From Fimenecus sp052298855 (lineage in GTDB: Bacteria; Bacillota; Clostridia; Oscillospirales; Acutalibacteraceae), in assembly GCA_052298855.1 (NCBI GenBank), contig DAVZXP010000003.1:124001-188000 (forward strand): a DNA stretch of 64,000 nt, read 5' to 3'. Below are positions 25,008 through 33,220 of the stretch, in pieces. The notes below the pieces were generated by a model. That model was not told the DNA's origin, did not search any database, and saw only the letters and a program-made list of their open reading frames with translations. The first letter of the stretch is position 1. Every line of letters starts with the position of its first letter. Made by a program: the position numbers and the translations under genes.

Positions 25008-25868
25008 TTACTCAATCGGTATATTATTTTGTATTTTAGCCGCCGTAGCGGTGTTTTTCATAAGCGTTGCAATGGTCATAGGTCCTACTCCGCCGGGAAC
25101 GGGTGTGATATAAGAAGCCTTTTTCTCAACCTCCGCAAAGTCAACATCTCCGCAGAGCTTGCCCTCCTTATTTCTGTCCATTCCGACGTCGATTACAACC
25201 GCACCGTCCTTGACCATATCGGCTGTTACAAAATAAGGAATACCGACAGCCGCAACCAAAATATCGGCACGGGAGGTTACCTCTTTAAGATTTTTCGTTC
25301 TCGAATGGCAAACAGTAACAGTGCCGTTTTTCTGCAAAAGAAGCATTGCCATAGGCTTGCCGACAATGTTACTTCTTCCGATTACAACACATTCCTTGCC
25401 CTCGATTTCAATATTATAGTATTTGAGCATTTCCATTATGCCTGCCGGTGTACAGGGTAAAAATGAGTAGTCGCCTATCATAATATGACCCGTGTTCACA
25501 GCGTGGAAAGCGTCAACGTCCTTTATCGGGTCAATGTTCTCGATTACAGCCTTTTCGTCAAGGTGCTTCGGAAGCGGAAGCTGACAAAGGATACCGTTAA
25601 TGCTCTTTTTAGCGTTCAACTCTTTAATAAGAGCGAGCAATTCCTCCATTGTCGTATCTTCCGGCAAAGCGTACTCCTCGGAGATAATTCCCGTTGCCTC
25701 ACAAGCCTTTTTCTTATTGTTTACATAGGTTCTCGATGCAGGGTCATTGCCCACGATAATAACCGCAAGTCCGACCGAAACGCCCTTTTCTCCGAGAGCC
25801 GAAACCTCTTTTTTAACCTCGTCCTTTACGAACTGTGAAACTACCTTACCGTCAATTATTTTAGCCAT
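25008..25868 (-). CDS. folD: Bifunctional methylenetetrahydrofolate dehydrogenase/cyclohydrolase
   Basis: 286 residues, standard FolD. It interconverts 5,10-methylene-THF and 10-formyl-THF, supplying one-carbon units for purine and other syntheses. Family motifs: PASRTYVNNKKKACEATGI with the catalytic Lys region, GILCQLPLPKHLDE, the dinucleotide-binding VVIGRSNIVGKPMA, and the C-terminal VDFAEVEKKASYITPVPGGVG, of which ITPVPGGVGPMT is the signature. ATG at 25868 with AAGGGCGG upstream, starting one base after the lgt stop, so it is translated in an operon with lgt. Confidence 0.95.
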   Translation of the reverse strand: MAKIIDGKVVSQFVKDEVKKEVSALGEKGVSVGLAVIIVGNDPASRTYVNNKKKACEATGIISEEYALPEDTTMEELLALIKELNAKKSINGILCQLPLPKHLDEKAVIENIDPIKDVDAFHAVNTGHIMIGDYSFLPCTPAGIMEMLKYYNIEIEGKECVVIGRSNIVGKPMAMLLLQKNGTVTVCHSRTKNLKEVTSRADILVAAVGIPYFVTADMVKDGAVVIDVGMDRNKEGKLCGDVDFAEVEKKASYITPVPGGVGPMTIATLMKNTATAAKIQNNIPIE

Positions 25869-25869
25869 T

Positions 25870-26913
25870 TTATTTACCGCCCTTTAAGTCTTTTTCCGCT
25901 TGCTTCTTTTTCTTCTTCTGCGTTTTGATTATATTTTTAGCCTTAGCCTTTTCCTCGTCCTTTTTCTTTGATTTTACCTCATAGTCAAGCTCCGCAGGTA
26001 AAACCTCAACGGGGTCATAAGGCTTCGGATACTTTTTAAGTTCAACGAACTTTGCAATGAGAATTGCAAGGCAAAGCACCGCAATTATCGCCGAAAGCAG
26101 CTGCGAAATTCTGATGGTCGTGCCCGGAATATACAGGCTGTCTGTTCTAAAGCCCTCGACGACTGCCCTCTCCGCACCGTAGATAATGCCGTAGCAGAGT
26201 ATGAGCTGACCTGCAAATTTATAATGCTTTCTGCATATATAATAGATAACGAAAAAGCCGATTATACACCAAAGCGACTCATAAAGGAATGTCGGATGAA
26301 CGGGCAAGCTCGGGTCAACGGTAATTCCCTTTTCCGCAAACAAAGCTTTATTTGCGGTGAGATAATCCGCAACCTTTGAGCTGTACATACCCCACGGCAT
26401 ACTCGTATTCGTTCCGAAAGCCTCTTGGTTTGCAAAGTTGCCCCATCTGCCTATGCCCTGTCCGATAAGGAAGCTCATACCGCACATATCGAGCAATTTG
26501 AGGAAATTCAAATCGATCTTACGGCAGGTGAAATATGCAACAAGTATCGCACCGATAAGTCCGCCGTAAATTGCAAGTCCGCCGTTCCATATTTTCGGAA
26601 TTTCAGAGAGGTGGTGGCTGTAATAATCCCACTCGAAAAGCACATAATATAATCTTGCGCCGACAATACCGCCGATAGTTCCGTAGAGCAAAACATCAAG
26701 CATCTTATTCAAATCGATTTTCCACTTATAAGCCATTCTTCCGCCGAAAAGCACGGCAAGCAAAAAGCCGAAAGCGATAATCAAGCCATAGAATTTGATG
26801 CTCACGTCAATATTTACAAACGGTATCGTAAACTCAACAAAGGTCGAATAGACGTTAAACGCCTTTCCTATACCCGTAAACGTAACCGCTGTATAATCGG
26901 TCAAAAATTTCAT
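25870..26913 (-). CDS. lgt: Prolipoprotein diacylglyceryl transferase with Lys-rich tail
   Basis: 347 residues. Lgt transfers diacylglycerol from phosphatidylglycerol to the lipobox cysteine of prolipoproteins at the cytoplasmic membrane. About seven membrane segments; conserved YGLIIAFGFLLA, the GGLAIYGGLIGA segment, and the Lgt signature GQGIGRWGNFANQEAFG (about 150-166) with its essential Arg and Asn. The last 50 residues form a cytoplasmic Lys/Glu-rich tail (KSKKKDEEKAKAKNII...) that is not part of the enzymatic fold. Similar tails appear on two other proteins in this window. ATG at 26913 with AAGGGAGTG upstream; the first gene of the lgt-folD pair. Confidence 0.93.
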   Translation of the reverse strand: MKFLTDYTAVTFTGIGKAFNVYSTFVEFTIPFVNIDVSIKFYGLIIAFGFLLAVLFGGRMAYKWKIDLNKMLDVLLYGTIGGIVGARLYYVLFEWDYYSHHLSEIPKIWNGGLAIYGGLIGAILVAYFTCRKIDLNFLKLLDMCGMSFLIGQGIGRWGNFANQEAFGTNTSMPWGMYSSKVADYLTANKALFAEKGITVDPSLPVHPTFLYESLWCIIGFFVIYYICRKHYKFAGQLILCYGIIYGAERAVVEGFRTDSLYIPGTTIRISQLLSAIIAVLCLAILIAKFVELKKYPKPYDPVEVLPAELDYEVKSKKKDEEKAKAKNIIKTQKKKKKQAEKDLKGGK

Positions 26914-26977
26914 ACTTACACTCCCTTAATTAGGATATTAAAATTTATTTTATCACATTGATATAAGAATTTCCACA

Positions 26978-27030
26978 GTTTCTTAAAAAATTGCACATTT
27001 ACAATCCGTTTCCTGAAAAATTGCATATTT
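26978..27030. repeat. Two 23-bp direct repeats upstream of the radical SAM gene
   Basis: GTTTCTTAAAAAATTGCACA... at 26978-27000 and GTTTCCTGAAAAATTGCATA... at 27008-27030, 20 of 23 positions identical and spaced 30 bp apart (about three helical turns). They lie just upstream of the promoter at 27057-27085 and could be activator or repressor sites. Confidence 0.45.
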
Positions 27031-27056
27031 CGCCCCTAAAGTTAAAACATTGTTCA

Positions 27057-27085
27057 TTTACATTAGAGCGAAATTATGTTATCAT
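27057..27085 (+). promoter_or_regulatory. Sigma-A promoter of the radical SAM gene
   Basis: TTTACA (27057-27062), 17 bp, TATCAT (27080-27085). Confidence 0.6.
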
Positions 27086-27117
27086 ACTGTCAAACACAAA
27101 TGGGAGATGCATAAATT

Positions 27118-28581
27118 ATGGCACAAACACACGCATTTCAAAAAGCAGCTATACACAAAACTCTTGAACAGATTTTGAAATATATTGACAAGGACCCCGA
27201 CGCAAACCTTGTCAAGCTTGTTAACCGTGGAAGCACGCTCTTTAAGGGCGTTTTCCCGAAACAGAATTTTGAAGCCTTCAAGAAGGCGGCTGCCGATAAG
27301 GATAACATTTGGCGCCAATATGTCTTAGGTCTTTTGAGCGATATTGACAGAAATATCGTCGAGAAAATGGCAATGGCCCTCGGTGTTGACGCAGCTCTTT
27401 ACGGCACAAAGGCAGTTCGTGCAAACCGTGAAAAATATCATTGCAACGTCCCATTCATCATACTTTTTGACCCGACAAGTGCCTGTAACCTTAAATGTAA
27501 GGGCTGTTGGGCTGCCGAATACGGTTATAAGCAGAGCCTTACAAACGAGGAAATGCAATCAATCGTTGCTCAGGGCAAGGAAATGGGCACTCATTTCTAT
27601 ATGCTTACGGGCGGCGAGCCGCTTATCCGTAAAAACGATATTATCGAGCTTGCAAGGAACAATCAGGATGCAGGCTTTGTAATTTACACAAACGCTACGT
27701 TGGTTGACCAAAAGTTCTGCGACGATCTTAAAGAGGTCGGAAATGTCGCTCTTGCATTAAGCCTTGAGGGCACAGAGGAGTCGAACGACTGGCGCAGAGG
27801 CGACGGTGCATACAAGCGCACAATCGAGGCTATGGACTTGCTCAAGGAAAACAAGTGTCTTTTCGGTGTTTCCATATGCTACACAAGAAAGAATATCGAG
27901 TTCGTTACATCCGACGAATTCTTTGATATGATTATAGAGAAGGGTGCAAAGTATTCCCTTATGTTCAACTATATGCCTGTCGGCCATGATGCGGATAAGG
28001 AGCTTATCCCCACCCCCGAGCAGCGTGAATATATGTATAATTGGCTTCGCAAGGTCAGAAATTCAAAGACGGGCAAGCCGATATTCGTAATGGACTTCCA
28101 GAACGACGCCGAGTATGTAGGCGGTTGTATCGCAGGCGGAAGAAACTACTTCCACATCAACTCCGCAGGCGATATTGAGCCTTGCGTATTCATTCACTAT
28201 TCCGATACAAACATAAGAACGCATACACTTATGGAGGCTCTTAAATCCCCATTGTTTACGCAGTATTACAAAAATCAGCCGTTCAATGACAACCATCTGC
28301 GTCCCTGCCCGATGCTTGAAAATCCCGAGGCACTTCGCAAGATGGTCAAGGAAAGCGGAGCTCATTCTTCGGATTTACTCCACGCAGAGCCTGTTGACGA
28401 GCTTTGCGACAAGTGCGTTGACTTCGCAACTGCTTGGGCACCCGAGGCTGAGCGAATTTGGAATTCAAGAAAGCACAGAGACACCCACACTCAGTATTAC
28501 AGAGATACCGAGGAGGGCAAAAAGGAGTTTGGCGGCTGCACAGGCTGTTGTGCCGATTGCGCAAACAGAAATAAGGAATAA
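27118..28581 (+). CDS. Radical SAM protein with SPASM-like cysteine-rich C-terminus
   Basis: 487 residues. An N-terminal helical segment of about 105 residues precedes the radical SAM core. The [4Fe-4S] motif is CNLKCKGCW (CxxxCxxC, about residue 122), followed by the GGEP motif in MLTGGEPLIR, a glycine-rich SAM-binding strand, and ALSLEGTEESND. The C-terminal third has scattered cysteines (GGCIAG, EPCVF, RPCPM, ELCDKCVD) and ends in a dense cluster, GGCTGCCADCANRN. These suggest one or two auxiliary Fe-S clusters as in SPASM/twitch enzymes. It cannot be assigned to a known peptide-modifying or cofactor pathway from sequence. It is monocistronic, with its own promoter and terminator, and is not adjacent to a precursor peptide. 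Confidence 0.82.
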   Translation: MAQTHAFQKAAIHKTLEQILKYIDKDPDANLVKLVNRGSTLFKGVFPKQNFEAFKKAAADKDNIWRQYVLGLLSDIDRNIVEKMAMALGVDAALYGTKAVRANREKYHCNVPFIILFDPTSACNLKCKGCWAAEYGYKQSLTNEEMQSIVAQGKEMGTHFYMLTGGEPLIRKNDIIELARNNQDAGFVIYTNATLVDQKFCDDLKEVGNVALALSLEGTEESNDWRRGDGAYKRTIEAMDLLKENKCLFGVSICYTRKNIEFVTSDEFFDMIIEKGAKYSLMFNYMPVGHDADKELIPTPEQREYMYNWLRKVRNSKTGKPIFVMDFQNDAEYVGGCIAGGRNYFHINSAGDIEPCVFIHYSDTNIRTHTLMEALKSPLFTQYYKNQPFNDNHLRPCPMLENPEALRKMVKESGAHSSDLLHAEPVDELCDKCVDFATAWAPEAERIWNSRKHRDTHTQYYRDTEEGKKEFGGCTGCCADCANRNKE

Positions 28582-28595
28582 TTCATAAAACACAA

Positions 28596-28638
28596 AAGCA
28601 CATTCATTCTTTTACAGAGTGAATGTGCTTAGTTTTTA
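28596..28638. terminator. Terminator between the radical SAM gene and lexA
   Basis: Stem AAGCACATTCA / TGAATGTGCTT followed by AGTTTTTAAT on the plus strand; A-rich CACAAAA on the left serves the minus strand weakly. Confidence 0.75.
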
Positions 28639-28649
28639 ATTTCTTGCTT

Positions 28650-29246
28650 TTAATAATTTCTGATAAGACCGACTACCTTGCCGAGAATAACAACCTCATC
28701 GACAATTATCGGCTCATATGCATCATTCTGCGGCTGAAGTCGGAAATGACCGTTTTCCTTATAAAAGGTCTTAACCGTTGCCTCGTCCTCAATAAGAGCG
28801 ACAACCATTTCGCCGTTCTGCGCCGAGGGAGTTTTCTCAACGATAACAATATCGCCGTTCAAAATGCCTGCGTTAATCATACTCTCGCCCCTGATTTTAA
28901 GAGCAAAAAGCGGCTTGTCGTTCGAGCTTCTGCCGATATACGGAACATAGCCCTCAATCTGTTCAACAGCCAAAATCGGCATACCTGCCGTAACCGTACC
29001 GACAAGCGGAACTTGGGTATAATCGTTCTGCGGCTCGTTGCAAACACGCACGGAACGCTTGAGCATCGGGTCACGCTCTATAAGTCCTGCCTTTTCGAGA
29101 GCGTCAAGGTTAGCCTGCACCGACGAGGGTGATTTCAGACCGACCGCAGCGGCAATTTCACGCACCGTGGGCGGAACCTTGCTCACCTGTGAACGCTCCA
29201 TAAGGTATTCATATATCTGCTTTTGCTTTTGATTTATGGATGCCAT
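28650..29246 (-). CDS. lexA: LexA repressor
   Basis: 198 residues from the ATG at 29246 (MASINQKQKQIYEYL), with ATAAGGAGG upstream; a longer frame to 29360 crosses the promoter. LexA represses the SOS regulon and cleaves itself when RecA filaments form. N-terminal winged helix (about 1-70; PPTVREIAAAVGLKSPSSV), the self-cleavage site Ala87-Gly88 in GTVTAGMP, catalytic Ser122 in RGESMI, and Lys159 in EATVKTF. Two SOS boxes overlap its own promoter, so it is autoregulated as in other Firmicutes. Confidence 0.96.
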   Translation of the reverse strand: MASINQKQKQIYEYLMERSQVSKVPPTVREIAAAVGLKSPSSVQANLDALEKAGLIERDPMLKRSVRVCNEPQNDYTQVPLVGTVTAGMPILAVEQIEGYVPYIGRSSNDKPLFALKIRGESMINAGILNGDIVIVEKTPSAQNGEMVVALIEDEATVKTFYKENGHFRLQPQNDAYEPIIVDEVVILGKVVGLIRNY

Positions 29247-29286
29247 AAAAACCTCCTTATAAATTCGCAAATTCTTTCTTGTAATC

Positions 29287-29326
29287 ATAATAGCACAAAT
29301 GTTCTTGCTTGTCAAACATTTGTTCG
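29287..29326 (-). promoter_or_regulatory. lexA promoter with two SOS boxes
   Basis: Minus strand TTGACA (29310-29315), 17 bp, TATTAT (29287-29292). SOS box 1, CGAACAAATGTTTG (29313-29326), overlaps the -35 and is close to the Gram-positive consensus CGAACATATGTTCG. Box 2, a weaker AGAACATTTGTGC (29293-29305), fills the spacer. Confidence 0.85.
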
Positions 29327-29432
29327 TGAAAAAGAGTGCATATTTTGTGAAATTATACATGTTAATAAATTATTTGCGATATCTTAATTATTTGTTCATT
29401 TGCAATTCATAAATTGCCGTTATTATATGAGT

Positions 29433-29536
29433 GTACTTTGAACGGGGGCCGCAACCCGTCAGAGTATTTATACCCCCTCCTCAAACAACCCTAAATTGAA
29501 GAAAAATGACCGAGCAATCGGTCATTTTTCTTTTTT
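29433..29536 (+). ncRNA. Candidate small RNA of about 100 nt
   Basis: A -10-like TTATAT/TATTAT (29421-29428) with TTGCAA upstream (29400-29405) is followed by a GC-richer stretch and then a strong terminator at 29501-29536. The stretch contains a small hairpin ACGGG..CCCGT (29442-29460) and an unpaired pyrimidine-rich CCCCCTCCTC run complementary to a Shine-Dalgarno sequence. No frame with a ribosome binding site is present. It does not show the SRP RNA, tmRNA or RNase P motifs. It could regulate mRNAs by pairing through the CCUCC run, but this is inference. Confidence 0.4.
29501..29536 (+). terminator. Strong terminator downstream of the candidate small RNA
   Basis: GAAAAATGACCGA / TCGGTCATTTTTC with a GCAA tetraloop, followed by TTTTTT. 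Confidence 0.85.
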
Positions 29537-29618
29537 AAGAATAATTTTATCAGTCCCTCTTTGTAAGAGGGCTTTTTTATTGCACAAACGTATTTGCCGC
29601 TTTTCATTTTATACCTTT

Positions 29619-29647
29619 GCATATATTCGGAAAAATATGGGAACACT
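29619..29647 (+). promoter_or_regulatory. Candidate sigma-F (or sigma-G) promoter of the spoIIQ-like gene
   Basis: GCATA (29619-29623), 15 bp, GGGAACACT (29639-29647), matching the forespore pattern GYATA-N15-GGNNANANT at every defined position. The predicted leader is only about 15 nt. Confidence 0.6.
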
Positions 29648-29667
29648 CATATCGGAGGTGTTTTCAT

Positions 29668-30387
29668 ATGAAAACTGATATTTCGCTTACTAAAAAACAA
29701 AGACAGCGCCTTGCCTTTTATTCGATTGTAACAGTCTGCCTTGCCGTGGCAGGTGCCGCTTCCTATGTTTCGACCTATCGAACAGTAAAGGACGCAAACA
29801 CGCCCGAGGACATAACCGTTCCGCTTGAAATTACAATGCCGAGCGTTGACGAACAGCCGGAAATTCCCGACGAGCAGGTAAACGAGGTCAAGGACGATAT
29901 TCCCGACACACGTTATGAGCCTGAAACAGAGCCTCAGTCGGCAGTTGCGACCGTTACGAGAGCCGAAAGCTTTTCGTTGCCCCTCGGAAACACCGTATCA
30001 AAACACGCTTCACTCTCCGAGCTTGTGTATTCAAAGACAATGGAGGATTGGCGTGTGCACAACGGAATTGATTTTCCCGGTGCGACGGGCGACCCCGTGA
30101 AAGCTGTCAACAACGGAATAGTCCTATCCGTAAAAGATGACGCACTTTGGGGAACAGTCGTTGAAATTGACCACGGCGAGGGTATGATTGCCCGATATTG
30201 CGGACTCGGTAAGGGCAGTACCGTAAACGAGGGCGACACGGTAAAAATCAATGATAAGGTCGGCAATCTCTCGGTAATTCCGATTGAGTCGGCGGATGGA
30301 GTGCATTTGCATTTCGAGGTACGTATAAACGGAGCGTACGCAGACCCCATCGCCGCCCTCGGCAAAACCCCCGAGGATTTTAATTGA
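29668..30387 (+). CDS. spoIIQ: SpoIIQ-like LytM/M23 peptidase
   Basis: 239 residues from the ATG at 29668 (MKTDISLTKKQRQ), with GGAGGTG upstream. One N-terminal membrane anchor (about 15-34), an acidic Pro/Glu-rich linker (45-95), and a LytM domain (about 100-235). The zinc ligands are all present: His131 and Asp135 in HNGIDFPG and His213/His215 in HLHFEV. SpoIIQ sits in the forespore membrane and bridges the intermembrane space with mother-cell SpoIIIAH. The Bacillus protein lost a metal ligand, while Clostridial ones often keep all of them, as here, and are active. The call as SpoIIQ, rather than a general M23 protein, rests on domain layout plus a forespore-type promoter at 29619-29647. 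Confidence 0.8.
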   Translation: MKTDISLTKKQRQRLAFYSIVTVCLAVAGAASYVSTYRTVKDANTPEDITVPLEITMPSVDEQPEIPDEQVNEVKDDIPDTRYEPETEPQSAVATVTRAESFSLPLGNTVSKHASLSELVYSKTMEDWRVHNGIDFPGATGDPVKAVNNGIVLSVKDDALWGTVVEIDHGEGMIARYCGLGKGSTVNEGDTVKINDKVGNLSVIPIESADGVHLHFEVRINGAYADPIAALGKTPEDFN

Positions 30388-30426
30388 ATACGGAATAGCG
30401 TAGGGAAGGAATTTTGCTTCCGCCGA

Positions 30427-30494
30427 GCGATACGAAGCAAACGACGACGTGGTAGGGCGGGTGGCTTGCTCCCGCCGTTAGATTGTTGTTGATT
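30427..30494. repeat. Composite repeat: end of family B plus family D palindrome
   Basis: GCGATACGAAGCAAACGACG followed by a GTGGTAGGGCGGGTGGCTTG hairpin unit. The same 60-bp composite recurs at 30657-30720. Confidence 0.65.
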
Positions 30495-30526
30495 TATCAT
30501 AATTTATGGCTAAAATGACACAAAAT

Positions 30527-30678
30527 CCGCAAAAGTTGGTAGCGACAGCGAGCCGTCGTGAGGGCGTTTACAACCGAACAGGCAAGCTAAGCGTGATTTT
30601 TGCGGAAAAGGAGGAGTTGCATAGTGAGTGAGAGGCAGCCAAAGGCTGTTGCGAACGATACGAAGCAAACGACGACGT
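30527..30678 (+). repeat. About 150-bp interspersed repeat, family B copy 2
   Basis: Starts CCGCAAAAGTTGGTAGCGAC and ends GCAAACGACGACG; close to 33562-33713 and inverted relative to 18922-19073. Immediately followed by a family D hairpin (30680-30717). Confidence 0.7.
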
Positions 30679-30765
30679 GGTAGGGCGGGTGGCTTGCTCC
30701 CGCCGTTAGATTGTCGGTGATATATGTTGATTTACGGCTGAAATCACATTAAATACACGCACAAC

Positions 30766-30839
30766 CCGTAGGGGCGACCTGCGGTCGCCCGTCAATTCAC
30801 AGCAAATTAAAAACGTGCGAACACAGTTCGCCCCTACGG
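30766..30839. repeat. Palindromic repeat, family A copy 2
   Basis: CCGTAGGGGCGACCTGCGGT start and GCGAACACAGTTCGCCCCTA end. The GGTATAATATAAAAATATAA tract following it is shared with the copy at 33853. Confidence 0.7.
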
Positions 30840-30939
30840 TATAATATAAAAATATAACCGCTTGTACCCGTTGATTTGTTGTCGTTTAACGGCAGGGCAA
30901 GCTGCATAGTGTAGTAAGATAGCATACAGGTTTGAAAAA

Positions 30940-30969
30940 CCGGACAGGGGCGAGCCCTGTCCCTACGGT
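30940..30969. repeat. Palindromic repeat, family C copy 2
   Basis: CGGACAGGGGCGAGCCCTGT followed by CCCTACGGTATGATATA, nearly identical to 19412-19450. The rest of 30388-31058 holds only repeats A-D and AT-rich spacer. Confidence 0.65.
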
Positions 30970-31058
30970 ATGATATAAATTTCAGTCCGCACAAATCCCT
31001 TACTCCTCATTTTTTTCAACATGCAACAAAATGTGTCGGGGTAATATTTGAAAATATA

Positions 31059-31087
31059 ATGACAAAAGGAACATTTTGAATTACAAT
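31059..31087 (+). promoter_or_regulatory. Promoter of the XRE/membrane regulator gene
   Basis: ATGACA (31059-31064), 17 bp, TACAAT (31082-31087). Confidence 0.45.
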
Positions 31088-31108
31088 ATGTGTAAAGGAG
31101 GCGATTAG

Positions 31109-32587
31109 ATGAGCAAAGTTTCAAAAGCCATAAAAAAGCAACGGGCTATACACGGCTTGAGCCAAGAGGAACTTGCGAACAAAATGTTCGTGTCCCGGCA
31201 GACGATTTCAAGTTGGGAAAACGGACGCACTCAGCCCGACATTGAAACCCTGCAAAAGCTCTCGGCGGTTTTCGGAATAAGCGTAGAGGATTTAATCTAC
31301 GGCACAACGCAAAGAGACCGAGACGAACAGGCTAACAAGGTTACACGAAAGAGTATGCTCACAGTAATTACCGTGTTTGCAAGTCTTTTTATTGCGATTG
31401 GCGGAGTACTTATTTTCTACAATTATTGGAACACTTTTCCGCTTGGCGTAAAAACTGCTTTTTCAATACTTCCCCTGCTCTTCGGGCAAGCACTCGCCGT
31501 TTTTACATATAAAAATAAATATCAAAGCACCGTTTGGCGTGAGGTGTCCGCTTCGGTTTGGTGCGTGGGTGTTATATCGACCCTTGCACTTTTGGACAGC
31601 GTATTGAGTTTACCGTTGATATTTTATCAGTACGCAATACTTGACGCATTTTTAGTCCTGCCGATCATCTTTGTCTTTAGTTCTGCTTCGGCGGTTACGG
31701 TTTACTATTGTCTTTCCGCAATCGGTTGCATTTCAAAATTCATAAAAGATTTTTCACTGCTCGACATTGATTACCGCAATGTGTTGTTAATCGTCGCAAC
31801 ATTTTTAATGCTAAGCTTAGGTGCTTCGTTTGTCTTTATAAACAGAAAGAAAACCGAACCGAAATACAAATACTTGAAATTCATAACCGCAATTTTCTTT
31901 ATCGCCGTCCCCTTTTACTATTCGTTTTTAGGCTGTTGGCAGCTTGGATTTACGGCAGTTGTAATTTCAATTCTCACGCTTTATATAATAAGAGCTTGCT
32001 GCGACTTCAAAAAGGTGTCCGACACGCTAATTCCGATTTCAACGTCAATAGTTTCAATAGCAACCGTCGAGCTTTACAACACAAACGCACGTACGAACAC
32101 TGCTTTCAGCTTTAACCGCATACAAGAAATAATATCGGAGCTTGATTGGAGCGAGGACTTGTATTACAGTCTGGGATTTATTGCAATAATCACCCTTTGC
32201 ATTCTGCTTTTCAAAAAATATCGCAATGATGTACCGAGAGTAATATACACAATTTCTTTATTGCTGATAACCGTTTTAATCTTCGGGCACAATCTGCTTT
32301 GCTATAAATTTATATGTAACATAATGTTTGTTATCGGCACACTGACTGTCTGCACGCAAGGGGTTTCACTATCGCTTATCGGTGCAAAAGAGGTCGATTT
32401 TTACAAAATGAATATCGGATTATTAACGGTTGTTGTGATGATAATGCTTTCAATTTCACGCTTGAGCGTAAACATTCTTTTATCCGGTCTTATTCTTGTA
32501 ATTCTCGGCTTATGTATGCTGACGGTCAACTTAAAAATCTCAAAAGCCAACAAAGGAACTCCACGAAAGGAGAATGGCAATGAATAA
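31109..32587 (+). CDS. XRE-family DNA-binding protein with polytopic membrane domain
   Basis: 492 residues. An N-terminal HTH_3 domain (about 5-62; LSQEELANKMFVSRQTISSW with the recognition helix at 30-38) is followed by a short charged linker and then about twelve hydrophobic segments (85-485), resembling DUF2157-type membrane domains. Many Firmicutes carry such HTH-plus-membrane fusions; they are presumed one-component membrane-bound regulators, but the signal is unknown. ATG at 31109 with AAAGGAGGCG upstream. It overlaps the next gene by 8 bp, implying translational coupling with a secreted or anchored partner. It is flanked on both sides by repeat-rich spacers. Confidence 0.8.
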   Translation: MSKVSKAIKKQRAIHGLSQEELANKMFVSRQTISSWENGRTQPDIETLQKLSAVFGISVEDLIYGTTQRDRDEQANKVTRKSMLTVITVFASLFIAIGGVLIFYNYWNTFPLGVKTAFSILPLLFGQALAVFTYKNKYQSTVWREVSASVWCVGVISTLALLDSVLSLPLIFYQYAILDAFLVLPIIFVFSSASAVTVYYCLSAIGCISKFIKDFSLLDIDYRNVLLIVATFLMLSLGASFVFINRKKTEPKYKYLKFITAIFFIAVPFYYSFLGCWQLGFTAVVISILTLYIIRACCDFKKVSDTLIPISTSIVSIATVELYNTNARTNTAFSFNRIQEIISELDWSEDLYYSLGFIAIITLCILLFKKYRNDVPRVIYTISLLLITVLIFGHNLLCYKFICNIMFVIGTLTVCTQGVSLSLIGAKEVDFYKMNIGLLTVVVMIMLSISRLSVNILLSGLILVILGLCMLTVNLKISKANKGTPRKENGNE

Positions 32588-33200
32588 AAAATTTACCTGC
32601 TCACTTTTGATTGCGGCGATTATTCTTCAGCTGTTATTCCCCTGCTATGCGATAACAAAAGCCACCGCCGCAAAGAAAAATTCCGATATTTACAAAATCG
32701 AGCTTGACAGTATTTCATATTACGAGGGCAATTTTCAGCAGTATTATATCTCTTTTTCATTGAGTAATTATAACCTTCCGTTTTATTATCAAGACGGCGA
32801 GAAAGTAGCCAAAAAATACGCCGTTTTCACTAAAAACAACGCAAGAGCGTCAATCGAGTTTACCGACGAAAAACCTACGGGCAACAATTTTGCGTATGTC
32901 AAAAGCTATCCGCTTTTTTCGGAATACAACGCATATAAAAAATACAGGAAAATTCCGCAGGTGCACTCGATGTATCTTTATAAAAGTCCGTCCGACAGCA
33001 TGCAGGGAAAAAGCAAGTCAGGCGATTTTAACACCGTCATTATCTTTGATGACGGAAGCTCGTTTAAGGCAAATCGGGTTAACGATATTTACCTTGAAGT
33101 CAAGGTCGCAAACGGGTTTATGTCAATATGCGAATACTACGTTGACGGCTTGCCGTTGGATGAGTATGTCGAAAACATAAGGGCTGATTTATCAAAATAA
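32580..33200 (+). CDS. Secreted or membrane-anchored partner of the XRE/membrane protein, unknown function
   Basis: 206 residues from the ATG at 32580 (MNKKFTCSLLIAAIILQLL), whose ribosome binding site AAAGGAG is 7 bp away. An ATG two codons earlier (32574) is too close to that site. It has an N-terminal hydrophobic signal or anchor (8-28) and an Asn/Tyr/Lys-rich outside domain with no cysteines beyond the signal region and the C-terminal part. The layout (DUF2157-like membrane gene followed by a GDYXXLXY-type small protein) is reminiscent of known pairs, but I do not see the GDYxxLxY motif clearly (NYNLPFYYQDGEKVA is the nearest). No function can be assigned. Terminator at 33221-33252. Confidence 0.7.
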   Translation: MNKKFTCSLLIAAIILQLLFPCYAITKATAAKKNSDIYKIELDSISYYEGNFQQYYISFSLSNYNLPFYYQDGEKVAKKYAVFTKNNARASIEFTDEKPTGNNFAYVKSYPLFSEYNAYKKYRKIPQVHSMYLYKSPSDSMQGKSKSGDFNTVIIFDDGSSFKANRVNDIYLEVKVANGFMSICEYYVDGLPLDEYVENIRADLSK

Positions 33201-33220
33201 AACATAATAAAAATAGCAAA

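Noticed and set aside
29433..29536. Signal recognition particle RNA or 6S RNA
   Set aside because: The conserved SRP loop (GGUCAGG...GGAAGGAAGCAGC type) is absent, and the length is too short for 6S RNA with its large central bubble.
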